A stretch of 5,574 bases of DNA from contig JAFROA010000209.1 in assembly GCA_017429885.1 (NCBI GenBank), positions 1 to 5,574 of the forward strand. The letters are read 5' to 3'. Positions 1-5,574 of the stretch are shown here, piece after piece. Both the position numbers and the translations under genes were made by a program. The notes under the pieces were generated by a model. It was not told the DNA's origin and searched no databases. It saw nothing but the letters and a program-made list of their open reading frames with translations. How positions within the stretch are numbered: position 1 is the first letter of the stretch; every line of letters begins with the position of its first letter. The stretch is from Bacteroidales bacterium. GTDB taxonomy: Bacteria > Bacteroidota > Bacteroidia > Bacteroidales > UBA932.

Positions 1-367
1 CGGCGCCGGCCAGATGAACCGTGTCGGCAGCGCCGAAATCGCTTTGAAACAGGCTTGCGCTGCCAGTCTAGATGGCGAGACCACTGCCACCCTCGGCACG
101 TTAAGAGGGGGGACCGTGAGCGAAGCGAACGGTGGGGCCGAGCGAAGCGGGGCGGTCTGGCTGTCAGAGCCTTCTTCCGCTGGTGGCCTTGTGCTAGCCT
201 CCGACGCCTTCTTCCCGTTCGACGACTGCGTCACCCTGGCTGCGGAATACGGCGTCAAGGCCATCGTGCAGCCGGGCGGCTCAATCCGCGATGAGGACTC
301 CATCAAGAAATGCGACGAGCTCGGCATCGCCATGCTCTTCACCGGAGAAAGACACTTCAAACATTAG
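1..367 (+). CDS. purH: PurH (bifunctional AICAR transformylase/IMP cyclohydrolase), C-terminal part, with in-frame insertion
   Basis: Only the C-terminal end of PurH is present; the gene enters from the left edge (first full codon at 2) and stops with TAG at 365-367. PurH catalyses the last two steps of de novo IMP synthesis in the cytoplasm: formylation of AICAR by 10-formyl-tetrahydrofolate, then ring closure. The visible part belongs to the AICAR transformylase domain. Recognisable blocks are [18 protein letters not shown] at the left edge, [15 protein letters not shown] (from about 188), [13 protein letters not shown] and the C-terminal FTGERHFKH. Between ALKQA and LVLASDAFF, where I recall Bacteroidales homologues having only about six residues, there are 44; roughly 40 are extra, rich in Gly, Ala, Ser, Thr and Glu. 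The frame stays open, so the protein is probably made with an enlarged loop. purD follows after 6 bp. The identity is very secure; whether the enzyme is active cannot be judged here. Confidence 0.95.
   Translation, partial: GAGQMNRVGSAEIALKQACAASLDGETTATLGTLRGGTVSEANGGAERSGAVWLSEPSSAGGLVLASDAFFPFDDCVTLAAEYGVKAIVQPGGSIRDEDSIKKCDELGIAMLFTGERHFKH
54..173 (+). repeat. About 120-bp palindrome-rich in-frame insertion in purH, candidate small mobile element
   Basis: This segment separates two conserved PurH blocks and has no counterpart in ordinary PurH. By hand count 80 of 120 bases are G or C. It contains a near-palindrome centred on TCTAGA (62-76), a GGCT/AGCC hairpin near its right end (159-171), long-range inverted repeats AGACC/GGTCT (78-82 with 154-158) and CTCGGC/GCCGAG (92-97 with 137-142), an inner ACCGT/ACGGT hairpin (113-133), a run of six G (107-112) and two copies of GAGCGAAGCG. 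An imperfect 9-bp direct repeat, CTTGCGCTG (54-62) and CTTCCGCTG (174-182), flanks it at exactly 120 bp, as a diverged target duplication would. Two of the three forward frames lack stops. It encodes no transposase, so any movement would need help in trans. The exact borders are uncertain by several bases. Confidence 0.7.
113..149 (+). repeat. Hairpin plus tandem GAGCGAAGCG motif inside the purH insertion
   Basis: ACCGT (113-117) and ACGGT (129-133) can pair around an 11-base loop holding GAGCGAAGCG (118-127). The same 10 bases recur at 140-149, directly after the GCCGAG arm of a longer inverted repeat. Each copy contains GCGAAGC, a heptamer known to form an unusually stable DNA mini-hairpin with a GAA loop. 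The repeated unit is seen directly; that it folds in the cell is inference. Confidence 0.6.
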
Positions 368-373
368 AAATAT

Positions 374-1792
374 ATGGGAATCAATTCATTACTCCCTTGG
401 AAAAACAGCAACGTCGAGATTGACAAAAAAGCTTTCGAAGATTTCAGGCGCAGAATGTCGGTGCTTTCTGACGCGAAAGTGCTGGTTGTCGGAGGCGGAG
501 GAAGAGAGCATGCCATAGTGGATGCTCTTTCCCGCTCAAGTCATGTGGGAAAGATATATTGCGCCCCCGGCAATGCCGGAATTGCCGCCCAAGCGGAATG
601 TGTGCCGATCAAAGACACTGAGATAGATAAGCTCCTGGACTTCGTAAAGGAAAAAGGAGTGGATCTGACCGTTGTCGGACCAGAAGCATCCCTATCCGCT
701 GGAATCGTCGATTTGTTCACGAGAGCGGGAAAGACCATATTCGGACCGACAAAAGCAGCCGCCACGATTGAATCCAGCAAGGATTTCGCCAAGCGGCTCA
801 TGGAGAAATACGAGGTTCCGACAGCCGCATACAAGACGTTTGACAATTTCGAGGAAGCTCTTGGATATGTCCGTGAAGGCTCCTTCCCCGTGGTTCTGAA
901 ATATGACGGGTTAGCCGCCGGAAAGGGAGTGGTCATCGCTGAGTCTCTCGCCGAGGCGGAGACGGCGCTGAAAGATATGCTGCTCGATGACAAATTCGGC
1001 CACGGCAAAGTGGTTGTCGAGGAGTTTATGACCGGACCGGAGTTCTCATTTCTTTGCTTTGTCTGCGGAGAGGAGGTATTCCCGATGGTCCTTTCTCAGG
1101 ATCACAAACGCGCCTTTGACGGAGATAAAGGGCCCAACACAGGAGGCATGGGGGCATATTCCCCGCTACCTTTCATCACGGAAGAGGATTATGGATATGC
1201 CCTGGAGAATATCATGAAACCTGTGGCGGCGGGAATGGTCGCTGAAGGTTGTCCGTTCAAGGGGGTTCTCTATGGAGGTTTGATGAAGACCCCTCAGGGT
1301 ATCAAGGTCGTTGAGTTCAACTGCCGTTTCGGAGATCCTGAGACCGAGGTGGTCCTGCCGAGACTTGAGACAGATATCTTCGAGGTTTTCTGCGCTATCG
1401 CTGAAGGGGGCTCGGCTCCGGAACTTCCTGAAGGAACTATAGCCATGGAAGGACTCACAGTTCCTGCATCAGCCATGATGCCTGATCTCAAGTGGTCCGA
1501 AGATGCCACACTGGGCTTTGTGATGGCCTCAAAGGGGTATCCTGGCTCTTACGAGAAAGGCTTTGAGATCACCGGCCTTGAAGACGCCCTATCCGATCCC
1601 GCCATCCGTGTATTCCACATGGGTACCAAACTGTCGCCGTCCGCATTCGCGACCGCAGGAGGAAGAGTACTGATGGTTGTCGGATCCGGAAAAGACTTGA
1701 GAGAGGCTAGGGATAAGGCATTGGCGGCAGTGCGAAAGATTCATTGCGACAATCTATTCTATAGGACAGACATAGGACATTGGGTTTTATAA
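374..1792 (+). CDS. purD: Phosphoribosylamine-glycine ligase (GAR synthetase) PurD
   Basis: PurD joins 5-phosphoribosylamine and glycine with ATP to give glycinamide ribonucleotide, the second step of de novo purine synthesis, in the cytoplasm. The family order is complete: N-terminal domain with VLVVGGGGREHAI (residues 36-48) and APGNAG (64-69); ATP-grasp core with VVLKYDGLAAGKGVV (173-187), PNTGGMGAYSPLP (254-266) and the signature FNCRFGDPETEVVLPRLE (315-332); C-terminal GYPGSYEKGFEI (388-399), TAGGRVL and the terminal DIGHWVL. At 472 residues it is longer than the usual 420-430, because about 34 residues precede the first conserved strand. Start 374 is chosen because it lies 6 bp after purH and has an A/T-rich leader, typical of Bacteroidota. 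ATG at 455 (protein of 445 residues beginning MSVLSDAKVL) is a real alternative closer to the usual length. TAA stop; folD follows after 12 bp. Function is very secure, the start less so. Confidence 0.95.
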   Translation: MGINSLLPWKNSNVEIDKKAFEDFRRRMSVLSDAKVLVVGGGGREHAIVDALSRSSHVGKIYCAPGNAGIAAQAECVPIKDTEIDKLLDFVKEKGVDLTVVGPEASLSAGIVDLFTRAGKTIFGPTKAAATIESSKDFAKRLMEKYEVPTAAYKTFDNFEEALGYVREGSFPVVLKYDGLAAGKGVVIAESLAEAETALKDMLLDDKFGHGKVVVEEFMTGPEFSFLCFVCGEEVFPMVLSQDHKRAFDGDKGPNTGGMGAYSPLPFITEEDYGYALENIMKPVAAGMVAEGCPFKGVLYGGLMKTPQGIKVVEFNCRFGDPETEVVLPRLETDIFEVFCAIAEGGSAPELPEGTIAMEGLTVPASAMMPDLKWSEDATLGFVMASKGYPGSYEKGFEITGLEDALSDPAIRVFHMGTKLSPSAFATAGGRVLMVVGSGKDLREARDKALAAVRKIHCDNLFYRTDIGHWVL

Positions 1793-1804
1793 CGAACGAG
1801 ACAA

Positions 1805-2662
1805 ATGGTAATTAGTGGAAAAGAATTGGCGGCCAAACTTAAGGCCGAAATGGCTGTACAAGTGGCCACGTTCCCTGAGAAATACGGCAGAGTGCCTCAT
1901 TTGGTGGTGATTCTGGTCGGGAATGATCCCGGAAGCCAGACTTATGTCAGGAATAAAGAGAAAGCCTGCGACGTGGTGGGTTTCAAGCATACTACATTCA
2001 GAATGCCGGAGGAGACCTCCGAAAAGGAAGTCCTTGACAAGATAGCCGAGCTTAACGCGGATGACCTTGTGGACGGAATCCTGGTCCAGTTGCCTCTCCC
2101 CAGGCATATTTCCGAGACAAAAGTCATCGAGGCTATATCCAGGGAAAAGGATGTGGATGGATTCCACCCCCTTAACACAGCTGCGCTTTGGCAGAAAAGG
2201 CCTAATTCCTCATGTGTTGTCCCTTGCACCCCTATGGGAATAATCAAACTCTTGGAAGCCGCTGATTATGAGATAGCTGGCAAGAAAGCGGTGGTTCTGG
2301 GGCGTAGTCAGATCGTTGGTCTTCCCATATCAAAACTCCTTCTTGACAGGAACGCTACCGTGACCATCTGCCACTCCAGGACAAAGGACTTGGCCGAGGT
2401 CACCAGGCAAGCGGATATCATTGTCGCCGCCATCGGCAAGGCCAAGTTTGTGACAGGGGATATGGTCAAGGAAGGAGCGGCTGTTATCGATGTTGGGATG
2501 GATCTGGACGAGAACGGTAAACTTTGCGGCGACGTGGATTTCGTTTCCGTCGAGCCCAAGGCATCAGTTATCACACCTGTTCCCGGTGGAGTCGGTCCCA
2601 TGACTATCTGCTGCCTGATGTCCAACACCATCCAGTGCTTCCTGGCCAGAATGAAAGCTTAG
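1805..2662 (+). CDS. folD: Bifunctional methylenetetrahydrofolate dehydrogenase / methenyltetrahydrofolate cyclohydrolase FolD
   Basis: FolD interconverts 5,10-methylene-, 5,10-methenyl- and 10-formyl-tetrahydrofolate in the cytoplasm, using NAD(P). The product, 10-formyl-THF, is the cosubstrate of the PurH encoded upstream, so the neighbourhood is metabolically coherent. The length of 285 residues is normal. Visible motifs: YVRNKEKAC (47-55) with the conserved Tyr47 and catalytic-type Lys51; DGILVQLPLP (90-99) with conserved Gln95; KDVDGFHP (115-122) with conserved Asp118; CTPMGI (141-146); the cofactor-domain signature GRSQIVGLPISKLLL (166-180); and PGGVGPMT (260-267) near the C-terminus. 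All key residues I can place are present. ATG 1805 has the A-rich leader gagacaa and lies 12 bp after purD; TAG stop. It is very probably co-transcribed with purH and purD. Confidence 0.97.
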   Translation: MVISGKELAAKLKAEMAVQVATFPEKYGRVPHLVVILVGNDPGSQTYVRNKEKACDVVGFKHTTFRMPEETSEKEVLDKIAELNADDLVDGILVQLPLPRHISETKVIEAISREKDVDGFHPLNTAALWQKRPNSSCVVPCTPMGIIKLLEAADYEIAGKKAVVLGRSQIVGLPISKLLLDRNATVTICHSRTKDLAEVTRQADIIVAAIGKAKFVTGDMVKEGAAVIDVGMDLDENGKLCGDVDFVSVEPKASVITPVPGGVGPMTICCLMSNTIQCFLARMKA

Positions 2663-2676
2663 ATAGTTTACGCATC

Positions 2677-3975
2677 ATGAATAGATTGGAATTCCTGAAG
2701 AGGGCAGGTGCCCTGGTCGCCGCCGGTTCTTTTTATCCGGTTTTGACGAACAACTTGTTCGCCCGTCCGATGGGGGCGAATGACCGTATCAATGTGGCGC
2801 TCATCGGCTGCCGCAACATGGGATGGGGAGACCTGAACGACGCTCTTCTCAGGCCAGAGGTCCGTTGTGTCGCTTTGTGCGATGTCGATCGTAAGATCCT
2901 TGAAGATCGTGCCGCGGAATTGGAAAAACGGACCGGTGTCAAACCTGACCTTTATGGCGATTACCGTAAACTGCTTGAACGTCAGGATCTGGATGCCGTG
3001 ATTATAGGCACTCCCGACCATTGGCATTGTCTGCAGATGGTAGATGCCTGTGCGGCAGGGAAGGATGTGTATGTCGAAAAGCCGATCGCCAATTCAATAG
3101 GCGAATGCGACCTTATGGTGAAGGCCGCAAAAAAATACGGCAGGGTTGTGCAGGTTGGGCAGCAGCAGCGCAGCGCTACTTTGTGGAACAGCATGAAGAA
3201 GTACATAGACAGCGGGAAACTCGGCCGAATCGCCAAGGTGAATGTGTGGGCGAATTTCGCATATGCCCGCATCACGAACCCCGTTCCGGATCAGGAACCT
3301 CCTCAGAATGTGGACTTTGACTTCTGGCTCGGACCGGCCCCACAGCGCACTTTCAATCCTAAGCGTTTCCACGGGTCGTGGAGGATGTTCTGGGATTACG
3401 GAGGAGGCCTCATCACAGACTGGGGCGTTCACCTGCTCGATATGGCTTTATGGGGCATGAATGTGAAGGGTATGCCCAACCGTGTCATGGCATCTGGCGG
3501 CAACCACCAGGATCCTATGAATTACGCTGAGACATTCGACACCATGTCCGTGGTTTACGAGTTCGATGATTTCATCATCAATTGGGACAATGTGACTATC
3601 GAGACCGGTCCATATAACAAGAATTATGGGGTGGAATTCGTGGGTGAGAACGGAAGTCTGGTGGCTAATCGTGAAAGCTGGGAGGTTCTGCCCTTCAAAG
3701 ACAGGATCGAGCCTTTCCAGAGCCTGCCTGATTATCTTGACCACCGCGACCATCTGGCCAATTTCATAGATTGCATGAAAAAGCGCGAGATGAACACCGC
3801 CTGTACGATAGACAACGGGGCATTGTGCGCCAAATACGCCCATCTTGGCAATATATCCGCCCGAGTTGGCTCGGATATAGTCTACGATGACGTCCGCAAG
3901 AAATTCAACAACAAGGACGCCAACAAGTTGTTCATCAAGGAATACAGGAAGCCTTGGAAACTTCCCGTATTATAA
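2677..3975 (+). CDS. Gfo/Idh/MocA-family oxidoreductase with an N-terminal export-like segment
   Basis: A 432-residue NAD(P)-dependent oxidoreductase of the Gfo/Idh/MocA family, whose members act mostly on sugars, inositols and their derivatives; the substrate cannot be read from sequence. After an N-terminal segment come the Rossmann fold with VALIGCRNMGWGDL (40-53, a GxxxMG variant of the dinucleotide loop), ALCDVD (66-71), GTPDHWH (111-117), the family hallmark VEKP with Lys135, and VGQQQRS (160-166). The C-terminal half has the WLGPAP, FWDYGGG and TDWGVHLLD (247-255, His252) blocks typical of the Bacteroidota subgroup, ending in YRKPWKLPVL. The N-terminus, MNRLEFLKRAGALVAAG, resembles a Tat signal but has only one of the twin arginines. 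Start 2677 lies 14 bp after folD; an upstream in-frame ATG at 2524 would overlap folD by 139 bp and adds unrelated residues. Tandem stops TAA TGA end the gene. It may belong to the purine transcript by spacing alone. Confidence 0.9.
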   Translation: MNRLEFLKRAGALVAAGSFYPVLTNNLFARPMGANDRINVALIGCRNMGWGDLNDALLRPEVRCVALCDVDRKILEDRAAELEKRTGVKPDLYGDYRKLLERQDLDAVIIGTPDHWHCLQMVDACAAGKDVYVEKPIANSIGECDLMVKAAKKYGRVVQVGQQQRSATLWNSMKKYIDSGKLGRIAKVNVWANFAYARITNPVPDQEPPQNVDFDFWLGPAPQRTFNPKRFHGSWRMFWDYGGGLITDWGVHLLDMALWGMNVKGMPNRVMASGGNHQDPMNYAETFDTMSVVYEFDDFIINWDNVTIETGPYNKNYGVEFVGENGSLVANRESWEVLPFKDRIEPFQSLPDYLDHRDHLANFIDCMKKREMNTACTIDNGALCAKYAHLGNISARVGSDIVYDDVRKKFNNKDANKLFIKEYRKPWKLPVL

Positions 3976-3981
3976 TGAGAC

Positions 3982-4011
3982 TTGCTCTTTAGATTGTTTT
4001 CCATATATTTG
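3982..4011 (+). promoter_or_regulatory. Bacteroidota-type promoter for the M28 peptidase gene
   Basis: TATATTTG at 4004-4011 matches the Bacteroidota -7 consensus TAnnTTTG exactly, and TTG at 3982-3984 lies 19 bp upstream, in the spacing expected for the -33 element. Transcription would begin a few bases after 4011, giving a leader of about 20-25 nt before ATG 4041. The -7 box also overlaps an ATATAT/ATATAT inverted repeat (4003-4018), which may only reflect A/T richness. No hairpin-plus-T terminator is visible in the 3976-4040 gap. Confidence 0.65.
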
Positions 4012-4040
4012 TATATATTCACTTAGCAAATTTGTTTATT

Positions 4041-5574
4041 ATGAAAAGAACTCTCCTTCTTGGGATTATCCTTTCTGTAGTCATGTCCCTCCCCGGAATG
4101 GCTCAGGACAAAACCGTTAAAAAGATCATCGAGATCGGCCAGACGGACAACCGCGTGATGGATCACAACAACCATCTGTCAAATTATATCGGCGGACGTC
4201 CGGTTGGTTCTTCCGCTTTGACTCACGCTGAGGCTTGGGTCAAGGAGCAGTTCGAGTCCTGGGGTCTTGAGGTCATGGTTCAGGAGGCCGGCGAGATCAA
4301 TGTCGGCTTCGACCGCGGTCCCTGGTTCGGCCGTATGCTCAGCGAGGACGGAATGAATCTTCATTTCGGAACTCCTTCATACACAGCGCCTACCAAAGGC
4401 AAGCAAACAGGTATTGTCTTGATCGAGCCTCATTCCAGGAGGGAGTTCGAGAAGATGAAGGGTGCTTTGAAAGGTGCCTGGGTTCTCCTCGACGCCGAGT
4501 CCAATGGAATGGCTATAGACTGGTCTGACAAGGCTAACGAGGCAAGGGCCGAGGTCATTAAGAAGAATGAGGAGATCGACCGCAAGAATATGGAGATCCG
4601 CATGTATAACTACACTCATAGGGATGAGACTCCAAAGGAGATGTTGCCTTATGAGAAAACAGTGGCTCCTTTCTACAAGGAGATGGTCGAGGCTGGAGTA
4701 GCTGGTTTCATACGCTCCGCCAAGGTGCCCCTCCGCATCATGTATGACAGGGCAAACTGCTACAATATCACCATGGAGAATCTTCCTACGGTTTGTGATA
4801 TCTGCCTGGATGAGGCCCAGTTTGACATAATCAAAAAGAAAGTCGAGAGAAAGGACATTTTCCAACTCGAGTTTGACATCCGTAACCATTTCTACCGCGG
4901 CCCTGTCAAGTACCACAACATCATCGGAATCATCAAGGGCAGCAAGTATCCTAATGAATATGTCCTGACCGGCGGCCACCTTGACGCCTACGACAATGGT
5001 GGCGGAGCGGTGGACGATGGCAACGGCGCCAGCCTCAACATGGAAGTCGCCAGGATGCTCGCGACAGCGGGTGCCAAGCCCAAGCGCTCGATCATGGTCT
5101 GCATCTGGACCGGTGAGGAATATGGCCTTCTTGGATCCAAGTTCTTTGTCGAGAACAAGACCGTTCCGCTTGAGAAGATATCCAACTACATCAACAGGGA
5201 CGGTGGTCCTTTGATGTCCACGGGTGTGACTGTCCCTCCGGCCATGTACGACGACTATGTGAAAATCTGTGAGCCGATCATGAACCTCGATCCCGAAGTT
5301 CCGTTCACTGTCAATAAGAGGGAAGGCGAGCCTCGTCCGAGACCCACTTCAGCAGGTGGCAGCGACCATGCTTATTTCGCCATGAACGGGGTTCCGACCA
5401 TCGGTTTCCAGGAGACTGATCCTAGGGGCTATAATTTTGAATATCAGGAGATTTGGCATACTGAGAGAGACATCTACAACAAGGTGATTCCGGAATACAT
5501 GGAGCATTCCGCCACCGTGACCGCCGTGGTTGTCTATGGTCTCGCCAATCTCGATCACCAGCTTTCAAGAACAG
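4041..5574 (+). CDS. Secreted M28-family zinc peptidase (carboxypeptidase Q-like), 3' end cut by the window
   Basis: An open frame of 511 codons runs to the window edge without a stop. Residues 1-21 form a signal peptide: MKR, a hydrophobic core, then SLPGMA with predicted signal peptidase I cleavage before Gln22; no lipobox cysteine, so periplasmic or secreted. The M28 co-catalytic zinc set appears complete: His313 in GGHLDAY, Asp325 or Asp326 in GAVDDGNGA, Glu359-Glu360 in TGEEYGLLGS (catalytic base and ligand), Asp387 in NRDGG and His473 in IWHTERD. Residues about 120-235 look like a PA-type subdomain (VLIEPHSRREFEKMKG, EAGVAGFIRS) with a charged, probably helical stretch at about 165-188. 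The arrangement is that of carboxypeptidase Q-like aminopeptidases/dipeptidases, around 510-530 residues, so only a few residues are probably missing. It has its own promoter and sits 65 bp after the oxidoreductase. Exact substrate is unknown. Confidence 0.93.
   Translation, partial: MKRTLLLGIILSVVMSLPGMAQDKTVKKIIEIGQTDNRVMDHNNHLSNYIGGRPVGSSALTHAEAWVKEQFESWGLEVMVQEAGEINVGFDRGPWFGRMLSEDGMNLHFGTPSYTAPTKGKQTGIVLIEPHSRREFEKMKGALKGAWVLLDAESNGMAIDWSDKANEARAEVIKKNEEIDRKNMEIRMYNYTHRDETPKEMLPYEKTVAPFYKEMVEAGVAGFIRSAKVPLRIMYDRANCYNITMENLPTVCDICLDEAQFDIIKKKVERKDIFQLEFDIRNHFYRGPVKYHNIIGIIKGSKYPNEYVLTGGHLDAYDNGGGAVDDGNGASLNMEVARMLATAGAKPKRSIMVCIWTGEEYGLLGSKFFVENKTVPLEKISNYINRDGGPLMSTGVTVPPAMYDDYVKICEPIMNLDPEVPFTVNKREGEPRPRPTSAGGSDHAYFAMNGVPTIGFQETDPRGYNFEYQEIWHTERDIYNKVIPEYMEHSATVTAVVVYGLANLDHQLSRT

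Noticed and set aside
54..182. Intein or assembly artefact as explanation of the purH insertion
   Set aside because: About 40 residues is far too short for an intein and no splicing motifs are seen. The frame is intact on both sides and the inverted-repeat structure is orderly, which makes a random misassembly less likely, though reads should confirm it.
541..1008. 155-codon minus-strand open frame
   Set aside because: It is antisense to the conserved PurD ATP-grasp core and is Ser/Pro/Thr-rich, as shadow frames are.
374..1792. Gene transfer of purD and folD from Clostridia
   Set aside because: Both proteins read somewhat Clostridia-like to me, but base composition matches their neighbours and there are no mobility genes; only a phylogeny could support this.
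2524..2676. Upstream start for the oxidoreductase giving a 483-residue protein
   Set aside because: The extra 51 residues lie within folD in another frame, are Arg/His/Ser-rich and unlike the family; ATG 2677 starts directly at the expected N-terminal pattern.
3976..4040. Rho-independent terminator after the oxidoreductase
   Set aside because: The gap is A/T-rich and includes a weak ATATAT inverted repeat, but there is no G/C-rich stem followed by a T run; the promoter reading explains it better.
4377..4979. 200-codon open frame on the minus strand
   Set aside because: It lies wholly inside the M28 peptidase gene, whose zinc motifs and signal peptide identify the real frame; the antisense translation shows no recognisable domain.

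Overview
The window looks like a piece of a Bacteroidales (Bacteroidota) chromosome of moderate G+C. Evidence: a match to the Bacteroidota promoter pattern (TTG, 19 bp, TAnnTTTG) before the last gene; no clear Shine-Dalgarno sites, with A/T-rich leaders before several starts instead; a Gfo/Idh/MocA oxidoreductase of the kind expanded in Bacteroidota; and a PurH C-terminus of Bacteroidales type. The finer taxonomy is inference; PurD and FolD alone would also fit Clostridia-like relatives.

Layout: five genes, all on the + strand and tightly packed. (1) The 3' end of purH (to 367), whose reading frame is interrupted by an in-frame insertion of about 120 bp. (2) purD (374-1792). (3) folD (1805-2662). 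(4) A Gfo/Idh/MocA-family oxidoreductase (2677-3975). (5) After a 65-bp A/T-rich gap with a promoter, a secreted M28 zinc peptidase that runs off the right edge (4041-5574). The first four genes are separated by only 6, 12 and 14 bp and are probably one transcript; the peptidase probably starts a new one. No stretch over 300 bp lacks a gene, and no tRNA, rRNA, CRISPR or transposase is visible.

Function: purH, purD and folD form a coherent purine/one-carbon set. PurD makes GAR early in de novo purine synthesis, PurH performs the last two steps, and FolD supplies the 10-formyl-tetrahydrofolate that PurH consumes. The oxidoreductase and the peptidase have no obvious link to purines and look like carbohydrate-related and peptide-degrading functions respectively.

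The most notable item is the insertion inside purH (about 54-173). It is roughly two-thirds G+C, rich in small inverted repeats, carries a duplicated 10-bp GAGCGAAGCG motif, is flanked by an imperfect 9-bp direct repeat spaced exactly 120 bp (40 codons), and leaves the conserved PurH sequence intact on both sides. It resembles a small palindromic mobile element that has become protein-coding, similar in principle to the Rickettsia palindromic elements.
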